In this document: piece after piece, positions 22,273 through 34,513 of the stretch
How the letters are laid out: each line of letters opens with the position of its first letter
Numbering within the stretch: position 1 is the first letter of the stretch
From: Mixophyes australis
Taxonomy: Eukaryota; Chordata; Amphibia; Anura; Limnodynastidae
NCBI GenBank assembly: GCA_036250195.1
Contig: JAVHZZ010000006.1
Location: forward strand, 158,713,724 to 158,777,723
DNA: 64,000 nt
Direction of reading: 5' to 3'
The notes under the pieces: model-generated
The model's input: only the letters and a program-made list of their open reading frames with translations
Told to the model about the DNA's origin: nothing
Database searches by the model: none
Translations under genes and position numbers: made by a program

Positions 22273-22600
22273 AGCCTGGGGGGTGGTGCAAGCCATTAAC
22301 TATCAGTCAGCATCACCCCTTCCTGCTGCTTAGGTGGTCAGTTGCAAGGTGCCTGCATCAGAACATTACATTCAGAGCAAAGCATGTCCAGGGCGAGCAT
22401 AATACCATAGCTGATGCACTCTCCCAGAAGTGGGAGATCTTCAAGGAGGAAACGAGCAGGCTTACCATGCACTTCCCATCTTTGGCAGATTGGCAACCCG
22501 GTCTAGGCGAGCTGGTGGCGAAGTCCTTGGCGCAAAAGAGGTGCAGAACTTATAGTGCAGCTTGGGATAGATGGCAGCAGTTTATAGCCAGAAGATCATA
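22273..22600 (+). pseudogene. Ngaro/DIRS-like RNase H end
   Basis: Downstream of the hAT insertion the reading resumes with AINYQSA and then FRAKHVQGEHNTIADALSQ, the conserved end of the RNase H domain in DIRS/Ngaro elements. A helical segment and a stop near 22600 follow. This forms one split gene with 20500-20935. Confidence 0.8.
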
Positions 22601-22628
22601 AGGGGGTAAGGAAGCCCTACAGATAATA

Positions 22629-23400
22629 TTGGCATTCCTGGGTGAGCTGAACACAGCCAGGACTTCGAAGGCCAGTGTTAGCAACATGCTAGCCGGCATT
22701 GCCTTTTTTCTTAAGGCTGAGGGGAGAAGCAGATATAACCAAAGCATTCATAGTGCATACAATAATGAGGGGCTGGGCCAGGAAGGAGACTCGGAACCCG
22801 GATCCCCGGGAACCAGTGACAGCAGAGAGGCTGAGGGAGTTAGTAGGGATAGCACCCACAGTATACAGGGACGAACGGGAAACAACACTGTTTACCACTG
22901 TATTCATTTTGGCATACAGTGGGGCTTTCAAAGTCAGCGAGTTGACAGCGCAGTCCAATAAATCACTCAGGTCAGGCCTTTTGCGTAAGAATGTGGTAGT
23001 GTCCGTTAACGCAGTGCAGTGTAAGATCTACAGGTCTGAGACGGACCAGTTAGGAAAAGGGAGGTGGGTTCAGACGTGGCGCAAGGCGGATGCGGCGGTT
23101 TGCCCTTTTGCCGCAGTGGAGCAATACCTCAAGGCCGAAGGGAGGGGCATTCTTACGGGTGCACGGGGACACATCCCCTTTAACAAGGTTCCAGCTCACA
23201 GCAGTTTTTTAAGAGATGCGTGCAAGCCTTCGGTTGGGATGAAGCGAGATTCGGGACACACTCATTTAGGATAGGCAGCGAGGGGCGATCTGTCGATTAT
23301 ATCAAGAGGCTGGGTGCCTGGTGGTCAGACAGCTACAAATCTTATGTCAGGCTGGCAAAGTGGAACAGTGGGACAGCCCCCCGATGTGCGTGAATAAGAA
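22629..23400 (+). pseudogene. Tyrosine recombinase of a Ngaro-like retrotransposon
   Basis: The enzyme would integrate the circular DNA intermediate through a Tyr nucleophile. Two overlapping frames give an N-terminal SAM-like region (SNMLAGIAFFLKAEG), then a catalytic domain with GAFKVSEL, CPFAAVEQYLKAEGRG, FGTHSFRIG (the H-x-x-R box) and YKSYVRLAKW with the probable nucleophile. In related elements the first box reads GAFRVSEL, so the catalytic Arg is Lys here. At least one frameshift separates the first frame (22629) from the second (22699) and another falls before the THSFR box. The gene is inactive. Confidence 0.85.
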
Positions 23401-23509
23401 GTTGGTACCCTCATGTCCACCCACCCAGCACACACCACCAGGGTTTTTTTCTTCTTTTTTCTATTTCTGCCACCTCACCCATGCAGTCTCAATCTTTTCA
23501 CAGCCAACC

Positions 23510-24070
23510 AGGGTAGGAGGACACTCCTATGTCCATTGGGCCTCAAAGCGGGCTTCGACTAGGCCATATGAAGGAAGCAGTTACCGTTAGTTGGCTGGGA
23601 AAAAGAGGACTTGTATGGGGGGACCTCAGAAAGGAGTTGCTAGAGGCAGACGAAAAGAGACGACAATCTGATGTGGTAGTTTTACACCTCGGGGGCAATG
23701 ACCTAGGAAAGAAGAAATCTTTAGATTTAGTACGAGGTATCTGGGAAGATTTGGTGTGGATGAAAGACTGCTGGAGTGGTGTTACATTGGTATGGTCATA
23801 TATCATCCCAAGGGTGTCCTCGATAGGTGCGAGGAAGGGAGCGGGCATTGACAGAGCTCGTAAGAGGGTGAATTCAACCATACGTAAACTCATTTCCGTG
23901 TGTGGTGGCATCAGCATACGGCATGAAGACATTAGCATGAAATGCATTGATTTTATAGGAAAGATGGGGTATACCTGTCAGAGGTCGCGCTGAACTTGTT
24001 CAATAACACGATACAGGAAGCGTTGGAGGTGGTGGGCGGTTGGTGTCACAGCATGGTGGTGAGGGCTTTG
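23510..24070 (+). pseudogene. SGNH/GDSL hydrolase of the Ngaro-like element
   Basis: Some Ngaro elements carry an SGNH hydrolase ORF of unknown purpose. Here the Ser block reads GHSYVHWASKRAS, block III reads LHLGGNDLG (the GGND motif), and the C-terminal DxxH block reads DGVYLSEVALNLF, with Tyr where the catalytic His belongs. The Ser block and the rest lie in different frames, as does the last block. The gene follows the recombinase directly, the order expected for Ngaro. Confidence 0.8.
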
Positions 24071-24445
24071 GCCTCATGAAGGGTTCACGAAGGCCTCGTG
24101 TGGCGGGGGCAAGTGACGCGCAAGGTATAGAAATGGGGGGAGCCAGCATCTGTGCATAATCACCCCGGAAAAGCGGCCGTCTGCCTGGCTCCAGCTTCAC
24201 TGGTTGGGCCTCTACTGGGGTGTGCCAAGGGAAAAGAGGGTGTGTGGGCACACGCCTCAGAAAATCCAGGGGGCATGCTTGTGGTGCCCACATAGTGGAC
24301 AGAACACGCACCCCAAAAGGTTGAGGAATTGGTAAAAGGAAAAAGAACCTTGCACACTGCTTTCCCTGCATTTTTTGTTGATTTTAAATAAAACTGTGGC
24401 TGCTATTTACGCCAACACCAGCCTCTTTGTTTCTTCCTGAGGGAT
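24071..24445 (+). mobile_element. 3' region of the Ngaro-like element
   Basis: Non-coding, moderately GC-rich sequence ends with an AATAAA poly(A) signal at about 24387. The exact terminus and the split direct repeats typical of the group were not identified. Confidence 0.45.
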
Positions 24446-25331
24446 GCCAACAGGTAGGCATATCCTCCCTTACTTAAAACAGTCCTATTCACTATGTGAT
24501 GTGTGAAACACTGAAATGGGTAGCCAAGGTTTGTACTAAATATGTAGGCTTCAGGGGCTAATCATACAATCTAAAAGCTAGTCTGCCAGACTAAGGAGCC
24601 AGGGATTAGATACGCAAACTGAGATGTATGTTTCTACTTTGGTGACCAAAGGATGCTGTTTTACCATCTAAAGTGTGAACATTTTATTTCACTACTTTAT
24701 GTGGCATTTCAGTCAGCCATTGTTGGGCGGTAACTCTTCTTTCAGCACAGTTTCTTTACACATATCTGCCCTCTCCTCATGCAAACGATATGGCAGCCTT
24801 CTCGGCCATCTCTGAAGTCATTTGTTTGTCAGCAAACATAACAATCCTAAAATACATAATATACAGAGACGGCACCTAATATAGAACAGCAGGCAGAGAA
24901 ATAATTACAGTGTAGTAAAAACAGAGTTTTAATACATTAAAAACGTAAAAAATTGCACTGAGGTTAAAAGCGAGTAATAATCTTATCTAGAATCTCAGTA
25001 GGTGTTACAGGTGTAAAAGATCCTGTGTGTGTGGCCTAATTGTCCATACTATCTTCATATTCTGTTCCTGGATACACTTGTTACATAGCCACACGTTTTC
25101 TCACTTTCCCACTTATAACACGCCTACTTCAGTCCTTTAAACCTAATTTAGAGTTCTATATATAATATCTTCCTTCACAAAGGTCCCAATTTTCACCAAT
25201 GTTGGCCAAAGTCTGCAGCGAGCTGTCTTAATGAAGGATTTTATAACTTTGCCATCATTGCATTTGCTTTCTCTGATTCAATTAAAAAAATAATAAACTG
25301 CATAGTGTTGATATCTCCCTTTCATTGCATT
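24446..25331. other. Intergenic, nothing recognised
   Basis: AT-rich sequence with no coding signal and no repeat that can be named. Confidence 0.4.
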
Positions 25332-25640
25332 GCCTGATTCATTAAGTTAAGGAAAAATTTAGTTAAGTTTTCTTACTTAAGTGTTCTGGACAAAACCATG
25401 TTGCAATGCAAGGGGTGCAAATGAGTTTACTATTTTGCACATAAGGAAAATACTGGCTGTTTTTTCATGTAGCACACAAATACTTGATAGCTTTATTTTT
25501 ACACTGAAATTTAAAGTTGATCTAGGAAATACCCTACCCATATATAAATCTGCCATCACATTTTAAATTTACCTCCCCTCCAATGCAACATGGTTTTGCC
25601 TTACTTGCTTACTGTTGCTTAACTTTCCTTAATGAATCAG
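25332..25640. mobile_element. TIR element, 'cctgattcattaag' family, copy B
   Basis: It begins 'gcctgattcattaag' and ends 'ctttccttaatgaatcag', and shares the interior 'atttttacactgaaattt' and 'atgcaaggggtgcaaatg' with copy A. Confidence 0.75.
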
Positions 25641-25896
25641 TACCACAGTTATTATTTAAGCAAAAATGGTGGCGGAGAGAGAGCAATGCAAGTCAGCTAA
25701 CACATAATAGCAAAACCAAACAGTGGAGGTCTTCACCTATAGCAGCCGCCTTTCCCTTAGTGTTGGATGCACTTACAGGTACTCAGATGCCCCCAGAACT
25801 TGAATTTAATGTACTAAAAGCTTATGAGCAGGAATCGGTAGCACAGAGAAATGGGGCCAAGAACACGGCCCACATGTCCCCTCAAGAGGCAGCAAT

Positions 25897-26384
25897 AATT
25901 TAATTACAGCAGCGCACCCCGACTGCCTGTCAGAAGCTGGGTCGCAGCGGCAGTGTGAGGTGTCCCGGTTGCCCTGGCGTCAGAGTGAGTACACCCCTAT
26001 TTGGGGACCGCCTCTGCTGCAAGTCTCGGGAAGTCCCCCTTTACCCCCGGTTTTGGATGAAGCTTATCCTGGGGCAATTATTTTTTTGCCCTCCCTCCCA
26101 CATAAATGTTTACGAGTCAGCTAGTTTAATTTAGAAGGGCAGCATTACGGCACAGAGCATATAAGGCTGTTATTAAGTTGGCCATAGTTTTTCTCGGTCT
26201 GTGTGTGTGTGTCTATGTTAGGGAATTTAAATCGTAAGCTCCAATGGGGCAGCGCTGCGGAATTATGGGGCAATATATAAATAGCTGGTAATGATGGTAT
26301 AAAGAAAACAAGGTAGGAAAGCCCTGCTCTGGCAATGTGTTGTGTGCCTAATCTTTGAATTGTTGTAGTATGGGTGCAGGACAC
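25897..26384. repeat. Local duplication, copy 1, with insertion
   Basis: It starts 'aatttaattacagc' and ends 'tatgggtgcaggac', matching 26474-26784 along its length. It carries about 138 extra bases (about 26166-26303) that contain the SINE/L2-type words 'agctccaatggggcagcgct' and 'atatataaatag'. The matching copy lacks them, giving the empty site. Confidence 0.75.
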
Positions 26385-26473
26385 CTAAGTCTGTTTACTT
26401 TCCAAAATGTCTAACTCCATTCATTCTATCTCTATTCATTCATACCACTGTTCATTCAATGACCTCTGCTGTT

Positions 26474-26784
26474 AATTTAATTACAGCCACGCAGCGTGGC
26501 TGCCTGTCACTACCCGGGACACAGAGTCAGAGTGAGTACGTCCCTTCTTGGGAACTGTCCAAATCTCGGGAAATCCTCATTACCCTGGGGAAATTATTTT
26601 TCCGCCCTCCCTCCCCATAAATATATATGAGTCCCCTGGTTTGATTTAGAAGGGTAGTATTATGGCACAGAGCATATAAGTAAAACAAGGTATTGAAAGC
26701 CATGCTCTTGGCAACTGATGAATACTCTGGCAATGTATTGTGCGGCTAGTCTTTGAATTGTTGTACTATGGGTGCAGGACCTCA
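26474..26784. repeat. Local duplication, copy 2 (empty site)
   Basis: This is the uninterrupted counterpart of 25897-26384: 'gcacagagcatataag' runs straight into 'taaaacaaggta' at about 26680, where copy 1 has the insertion. Confidence 0.75.
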
Positions 26785-28059
26785 TCCTCATTTATTTATA
26801 TAGCAACAGCAAATTAGGTAGCTCTTTACAATTGGGTATGTACTTGTCTAAATATCTACTGATGCCTCTGTCCATCTAATGACAATGGATTGCTACTGCC
26901 TCTTCACTCTCCATAATGCTTGTATGAAGTTTCAAATTTAGTGTGTGCGTAGCATTTCAACATTTTTACCTCTTGCACCTTACACTAAATTGTTGTTGTT
27001 GTTTAATTTATCCAATGGGCTTGCTTCATTTGGACGCATGGCAGACGAAAATGCCCGGAGAAAACCCTCTAACAAAAACTCCCTTTTTTAAATATAGATT
27101 TCACTGAATGACCCTTCCAAAATAGACAAGTATTGAAAAATAGAAAAGATTAGAATATATAGTCTTTTTTTGGGGGGGAGAAGGGGTCCAGCTGCGTGCT
27201 GACCCTCACTAACAGCCTTCTTTAAATATATATTTCACTGAATGACCTTTCGAAAATATAAAAGTATTGAAAAATTGATAAGAATATATAGCTTTTTTTG
27301 GGGTGTGCAACTGCTGCTGAATCTCACATGCAAACACCCATTTTTTTCAAAATTATTTCAGTTCTCACTGCACCACACAAGATTACTTTCACTGGAAAAA
27401 CTTTCACTTTTAAAAGAAAGAAATTAGTTTTTTTTGTATTCTGCTGCTAATAGTCTGACAGCAAAAGCACACTGTTTTTCTCAAATAATATAGTAGTTAG
27501 TTCAGAATGATATGAATCTAATTCGGCCTGTATATACTGTCTAGTACTATTAGATATCTGCAATGCAATGCATTAACAACAACCAGTAGCCACTAGTCTG
27601 TGTAAAGTGTATTAATATTGAAATTAAAAGCAGTTGATCAGCAAACTATTGTAGCTGACTATTCTCTACAGAACTGCTTTACAATAATGATAGGATTATA
27701 TTGCTTTCCTATGTCCCTAATTCACCCTGAATGCTATTTTATGAGAAAAGCACCGTAGCTAACCTCCTCCCTAATAGTTGTCTGTTCTAAAATGGCACTT
27801 GAGAGAAAGAGGGTGGCCTATATATACAAAAGATGGGGATCCAAAACTCTAGAGAGTTGTTCAAAAACAAAAATCACGGAAATAATGTTTTGCCTCGTTT
27901 TGAGATCTGAGTTTGGCAGGAGAAACTGAGTCATGACTCTGTTTTACTCTGGTCCCCAACATCGGATTTTGTTGGATTTCACGTAATCCGAACTGCTCAC
28001 TTCTAATATATATATTGAAAAAAATGGGTTCGGTACTAAATTGCGATTGTGAAATATAC
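26785..28059. other. Unassigned AT-rich repeat-like stretch
   Basis: A minus-strand L2/SINE tail occurs at about 26790-26815. Two related segments ('atatatttcactgaatgacc') lie near 27097 and 27230, pointing to an old internal duplication. The end near 27960-28005 ('atccgaactgctcac') resembles hAT terminal sequence. No gene is seen. Confidence 0.35.
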
Positions 28060-28398
28060 GACAGTACTTATCCCTACAGCGTGATCACGAACCTCGCATT
28101 CCCGACATCCTCAGCGGGCCGACTGTCGGAAAAGCTGACCTGCAAGAAATTTCACACACCGAGTGTCTGGCGGCCACGAATGACATCACTGGTGATTGCA
28201 ACAGTATTATTAGTGCTGTTAAAGGGGCAATCTCTTTAACAGCACTAATAATACTGTTGCAATCACCAGTGATGTCATTCGTGGCCGCCAGACACTCGGT
28301 GTGTGAAATTTCTTGCAGGTCAGCTTTTCCAACAGTCGGCCCGCTGAGGATATTGGGAATGCGTGGTTCGTGATCACGCTGTAGGGGTAAGTAGTGTC
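28060..28398. repeat. Long hairpin, about 165-bp arms
   Basis: The arms pair around 28229: GTTAAAG (28218-28224) with CTTTAAC (28234-28240), extending outward through 'atcaccagtgatgtcattcg' to 'cacgctgtaggg'. Loop 9 bp; only a few mismatches are seen. It probably is a foldback MITE; no flanking duplication was established. Confidence 0.85.
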
Positions 28399-28784
28399 GG
28401 TGTGGTGGTAGTCGGGAAAGCGATTACAACCGAAAAAAAAATTGCCATTTTCAGGAAAGACTGACTCTTGTTGCTGCAGGGCTGGTTGGGAGCGCCCCCC
28501 CCTCCCCAGGCACACAAGCACCCCCACACCCGCAGCTTCTTACCCTTATCTTGGCAGGCGGGTGGTGGTGGCAGCATCTTCAACTCCTCAACTCCTCAGA
28601 TTGGGAGTGTGGTACTTGGCTGTGACATCATAGTGAAGGGCCTCACTCAAAGTGTAACGCTGACATGATGGAGGAGCAGCAGCCAGCATGTTAAGAGAAC
28701 ACAAAGCCATCTCTTGGCCCCTGCTGCCTAGTCACCTTGACACTATGCACCATGCTAAATTTAGGTCTTCTAGTGAGGTTCGTC

Positions 28785-28954
28785 TTAGTATTGAGCAAAA
28801 ATAGGCTTATTCTGCAATGTCATTTTGTGAGGCAAATTGTTGGAGAGCTCCAGAAAACAGTCTGTCTTCACAAAGTAAGATGGAACAACTATTTTTTCAA
28901 ACGTACATTTTTCTGCATTGATAAATGACATTGACTTGTTTTCTAGCCAGTTAT
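28785..28954 (-). CDS. Tentative last exon of the membrane-protein gene
   Basis: The acceptor-like TCTGGTGCAG|AT has a weak pyrimidine tract and continues the frame exactly (phase 1) for 55 codons to TAA at 28785. The tail contains NWLENKSMSF. The 5.3-kb gap to exon 4 and the weak acceptor make this uncertain. Confidence 0.3.
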
Positions 28955-31900
28955 CTGCACCAGAATCCACAACTGCTATTTAAAATGTGAGTACATTGAC
29001 CCTGGGCCTGATTCATTAAGGAAAGTTAAGCAAAAGTAAACAAGTAAGGCAAGACGCTGTTGCATTGGAGGGGAGGTAAATTTAAATGTAGAGGCAGATT
29101 TATAGTTGGGGTAGGGCATGTCCTATAGTTGGGGTAGGGCATGTACAAATAAGCTATCAAGTATTTGTGTGCTACATGAAAAAACAGCCAGTATTTTCCT
29201 TATGTGCAAAATAATAAACTCATTTGTACCCCTTGCATTGCAACATGGTTTTGTCCATAAAGCTTGAGTAAGAAAACTTATTACATTTTTTGCTTAACTT
29301 TCCTTAATGAATCAGGCCCATTGTTACTGGGGAATTATACCAATGTTTGCAACAAGGATAGGCATTCCATTTACTGACTATGGATAATGTTTCTGTCTGC
29401 AACTAATGTTTTCATCATCCATCTACTGTATATAGGTCATTAAAAATAAATGTGGAGAACATCTAGCGGACTGCTCTTATATGCCTATCAGATACAACAT
29501 TCAAACGACCTGCCTAATATTGTGTAGGTCACCCTCGTGCTGCCAGTACAGCTCTGACCAGTCGAGGCATGGACTCCACAAAACCTCCGAAGGTCTCCTG
29601 TGGTGTTTTCCGCCTAGGCTCATTGGTGAAAAACCAAGGCATCAGGTGGGCTTTTTAAATGCCCTCAATGGAGGCAACAGGTTTACTATAACAGGTTAGA
29701 ATTCCATTATAAATTACTAACAAGTGAGTGCTACAGCAAAAGATAGGATACCACGAGTATTTTATGCACATTAAAGACCAGAGAATGCATGTTAAAACAG
29801 AAAAGTGTTTGTTTATGAGTGAGCAAATCCAAAATGTAGTCATGCCAATGCACTCTACTGCCTATAACATCATGGGTAAAACTAAGGAACCTTTGTACAA
29901 TCGAGTAATCAGCTGCTTTTGGTTACCACTTGCAACTTGGCTAGAGGGGAAATTACTAAGCAAACAAGAAGCAGAATTAAAATAAAAAATCTAAAGCCAA
30001 TTAGAATTGCAAAAATGTCATATTCCCTAGGCAGGCAGAGACTTTCCCATTAAAAAAGAGAAAGTGGATTCTTGTGCTTTGGAAAAGCTTTTTGGAAATA
30101 TTCTCATACACACAAACTCATCCAGACATCACCCCCACACACACAGATGCAACACAAATCTAACTGCCTGACAATTTGTTCTAAATGTAACAATAAAATC
30201 GAGTTTGAGAAGTAATTACATCCAACAACATCATCATTTATTTTTATGGTTCCGCAGATTTTGTAGCGCTTGACATAATCATACAGATATAACAAACATA
30301 ATAACAGGTACATGGGTATAGTTAAGCAGAGTAATAAATGCATATATACAATTAACAGAACAAATTGCAAGGCATACACAAAAGAATCAGCATAAGACAT
30401 AATATGGAAAATAGAGATTGGGAGTTAAGTGACATAAGGTAGAGGTGACCGTCAGAGCTTAGAATCTAGTTGGAGGGGTTAATGAGAGACAATAGGAATA
30501 AATGTGAAATTTGACTTGGTGTTCCAAGCGGATAGCAGAGGGAGTGGACGGTAAACAGTCCAAGTAGTAGGCGGGACGGTTGAAGTGGTGATAGAGGGAC
30601 AGGGGTAGTTATGTTATGCGGGACGGATGGGGAAGAACAGGGACAGGGGAGGTAAAGTAGGCTGGGAGAGAGTAGGTAAGCCGTAGATGCAGTAGGCCGC
30701 AGAAGTATGGAAGGCCCCAGAGACACTGAATCTAATTCTGGGCAATATTCTAATACAAGAAATGTAAAAAAAAAATAGTTGGGTCCAAGCTTCAGTTCAA
30801 AGCTGTGACGCATTCAAGCCCATGGTGATGGTTACATGTAGCTGTGGACTATAAGAGGGAAGTTGTGCCAAAATTTGGCTATTGGGCCTGATGTCTCTGG
30901 CAGGCTTACATGTTTACCTGGAGGATGCCAGGAGAATATGATGAGCTTGCAGTCACCAGGAGTTCCCCTAATTTTGTGGTCTCCTCCGTGTCTTCTGAGT
31001 AGGCACAAAAGCAGGGCTCCTTGTTAGTCACTTTTTCCTCTGATTTGGGTATTGAAGAGTAGATGGCCTGATTGTGTGGGCTTCATAAGTTTAATGCTCC
31101 AGTTAGGCAAGTTCGTGAGAAAGGCCAATAATATTTGCAGGAATGCGCTGGTAGATGAAGTTTAAAGGTGCCAAATCACCAGGCAGACCCAGTTGGTGCA
31201 GTCTAGTGAAGCCATAATAGCAATAGCATCATCATTGTGGCTTCCCCTACACCCCACCACCAGCTCATTGCACCAACACTCCCCTGATGCTCTTCTGTAG
31301 GTTGTCAGTTCTTGTCTCAGTTCAATGGACTGCTTCTGGACCTAGTTGTCATTTAGGCCTGTTCAAGTCCCAAACCAGGTGCATGGAGCCTCCACGGACC
31401 CTTCGGCAGACCCATAAGTTGCAACACTGCCACATAACAGTGTTCCCATCCTAGGCCTCACATCCACATCCAGCATTGAATTTTGTGTACAGTCTGATAC
31501 TGCATTATGTCTACTCTGCTATTCGTCATATTACCCTATAATTCTACCCGCATTACACTTTTTATCATCTCCTTTGCTACATGTCTGGACCACTAGGCTT
31601 AATGCCCCTTTTGTGCTTTTTAGGCCAGATTCATTAAGAAAAGTAAAGCAAAAAAAATGAGAAGCTTTCCACCTTGGCAACATTGTGATGCATTGGAGAG
31701 GGAGCTAAATTTAAAATGTGGGGACAGATTTATAATTGGGGAAGGACATGTCCTAGATCAACTTTAAATTTCAGTGTAAAAATAAAGCTATCAAGTATTT
31801 GTGTGCTATGATAAATGATAATGAAACAACAGTCAGTATTTAACTTATGCACAAAATAATAAAACTTACTCATTTTTTGCCTTACTTTCCTTAATGAATC

Positions 31901-34477
31901 AGGCCCTTTGTCTCTCTTTCCCCTCTCTCGAGTGTAAACTCTCACCACATGTCTGTCCACGTCATCCTGGTTGTCCCAGTCATGTCTTAGGCTGACTTTT
32001 TTCTATAGGTTATGCAATTTATTCTGTTACTTGCATCCACGCTTTTATTGTTCTGCTCAATTGTACCCCTGTTCCTGTCATTATGTAAACTGTCTTTATG
32101 TATGTCATATCTGTATGATTATGTCAGGCGACGATGAATCTGTGGTGCCATACAAATAAATGATAATGATGATGAAGAAGAGAAGATGCTGAGGGTACAG
32201 GAAAGGAACTAAATGTATTAAAGAGACATTTGGGGCTAGAGGTCTGATTCCCCACTGTCCACTGCTGCAGAGCACTGAGGGGTCTTACAAATCAACAGTA
32301 GTAATAATACTGATAGCAATAATAATAAAACTGATAATAATAATAATAATAATAATAATAATATTTGAAGGAATATATAACTAAATATAACATTTAGCTT
32401 AAATAAGCATGTATATATAGGGAAATAAAACCAAACACTGTGTTATGTTCTAAAAGATATATTTTTATTAAATATTTGGTTTTGATGCTTCCAGTCTTTT
32501 TCTTCTCTCTATTCTCCTCTTGTCTTCTCATCTTACTGAGAAGCCTCTTCCTGCACCTTATATAACACTGGGTGATTCTGTTTGGGAGCATAAAAGTTTG
32601 CAATTGTTAATTCTTGATAAAATATCTTACAGTTCACTACAAATCCTCTGACCTCTTCCACTCTGTGTACGTCTACATCTAGTAGTGACAAAAGTTTAGC
32701 AATATATGGCTAACCTTTTGATTTTCCAGCTGAAATGACTGAAGAAAGCATGAGGGAAGTGTCTGTTGCTTAAGTTGGGATTGACTGCATTATGTATGAA
32801 ATGTGTTCCCTGCATCAAAGCTATATCCATTCTATCAAGCTGTATGGACCGGTGTGCTCGAGATCTCTTTTCTGGGGTGTTCAGGCCTTTAGCATTAATT
32901 GAAGTTATGTGTAAAATGTCATTCATAGTAACCATAATGTTGCCTATAAGACTAGTTCTCCATAGGTCATTAATCTAGTCAATGGCTCTCTTATCCAGAT
33001 AAGTGGTCCAAGTCCACTGAGGAAAACGGTGAGTAAGGTTGGGGCACAAGGGAGGGAGGATGTAGGTACGTACGTACGTACGTACGTACGTACGTACGTA
33101 CGTACGTACGTACGTACGTACGTGTAAGTGTGTGGGTAGAGAAAAGGGAACAAGAAAAACAACTTGAAACATACCAAGATAAACTTTAGAGGCCAGATGC
33201 TAATTTGCACTTACGCCTGTTTGCTCAGTGTCAATTGCTCAAATTCGCATTACACATGCGAACAAAGAGAAGAGACACATATGTGCTAATGCAGACATGC
33301 ACGAGAGACTGAATATGAGGGAGATTGGCGGTCTGACTAAGGCCGAGTACAGTAAGGGAGTGTTCACGGGGCTCATGCAGACCTGCAGGAACACACATAC
33401 TGTATATGCTCGTTAAGAGCCGTATCTTTTGCACCTGCTAGAAGGCAGGTGCAAATACATGCTGATGATAATGACTTGGCATTAGCCAGATACATATGCT
33501 GCCATGTGAAACCGAGATGTGCATTGCTCTGCATATGGGCGTAAACACACTGTTTTTGCTGTGTTTTTTATTGATTAATTGAACTCTGCATCAGCCCATA
33601 GGAAAGCAAATTAACAATAAACTGCTTCCAGTCATGGAAGATAAGAAACGTCCCATGACCAGAAAGTAGCCCTTGGGGCAGTAGCAACCTGAGGGTGGTG
33701 ACATCAACAACCTAAATGAAAGAACAACTAAGACAACATTAAGAATTAGAGCTATGGCATGTCAGTCTATAGCATAAGCAAAAGGAAACAGAATAAATTC
33801 TATCTTGTTCTAAAGGGTACAAGAGTAAAGCTGGGGTAAATCCATGGCCCCATCTGGGATGGAATATAGGTGTAGAAGAGTGACTGCAATCACTAAAAGC
33901 TACCTACTGGTCCACCTTCCTAGGAAGTGCATGCAGAACTACCATTTGCCAAAGTTTCACACGTAGCCAAAGAGGGTGTCCACGTTTATACCAACCCAAA
34001 AGCAGTGTACACAACCTAGTGGGGCCCCAAAAAGAAGCCATTCCATCGCCTAAGATTCCTCTTGGCATCACTGATTATATATTATATGTAAACATAAAAA
34101 TTGTACACAAGTGTGTTTGCCACATCCTTTTCAGAACAACTCTCACACTATCATATATGTGATTTCTGATACCCTGCAGTTTATATGGACAATTATAGTT
34201 TTACAAGGTCACGCATTTACATTAAAATAATAATAACTATATAACACTAATGGATTTCAGTTACTGAGCTCAGTTGATTCTGTTACGTTACCTGGTGTGA
34301 TGACAAAAATCGATTCCACATCCAGATTTTCATTTTGTTTTTTCCTAAGACTGCAAAAAGTAATGAAAAGGGCTCAGTTGCAGAACACACGAAAGAAACC
34401 ATGAGCAGTGTATAGAGGCAGAATATATCACAGGGTAACATAGGATAAAATGGATACAAGTTATTTTCATACATTTT

Positions 34478-34513
<36 letters not shown>

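Noticed and set aside
21905..22296. Proline-rich minus-strand frames
   Set aside because: They come from G/C runs inside the hAT element at 20936-22272.
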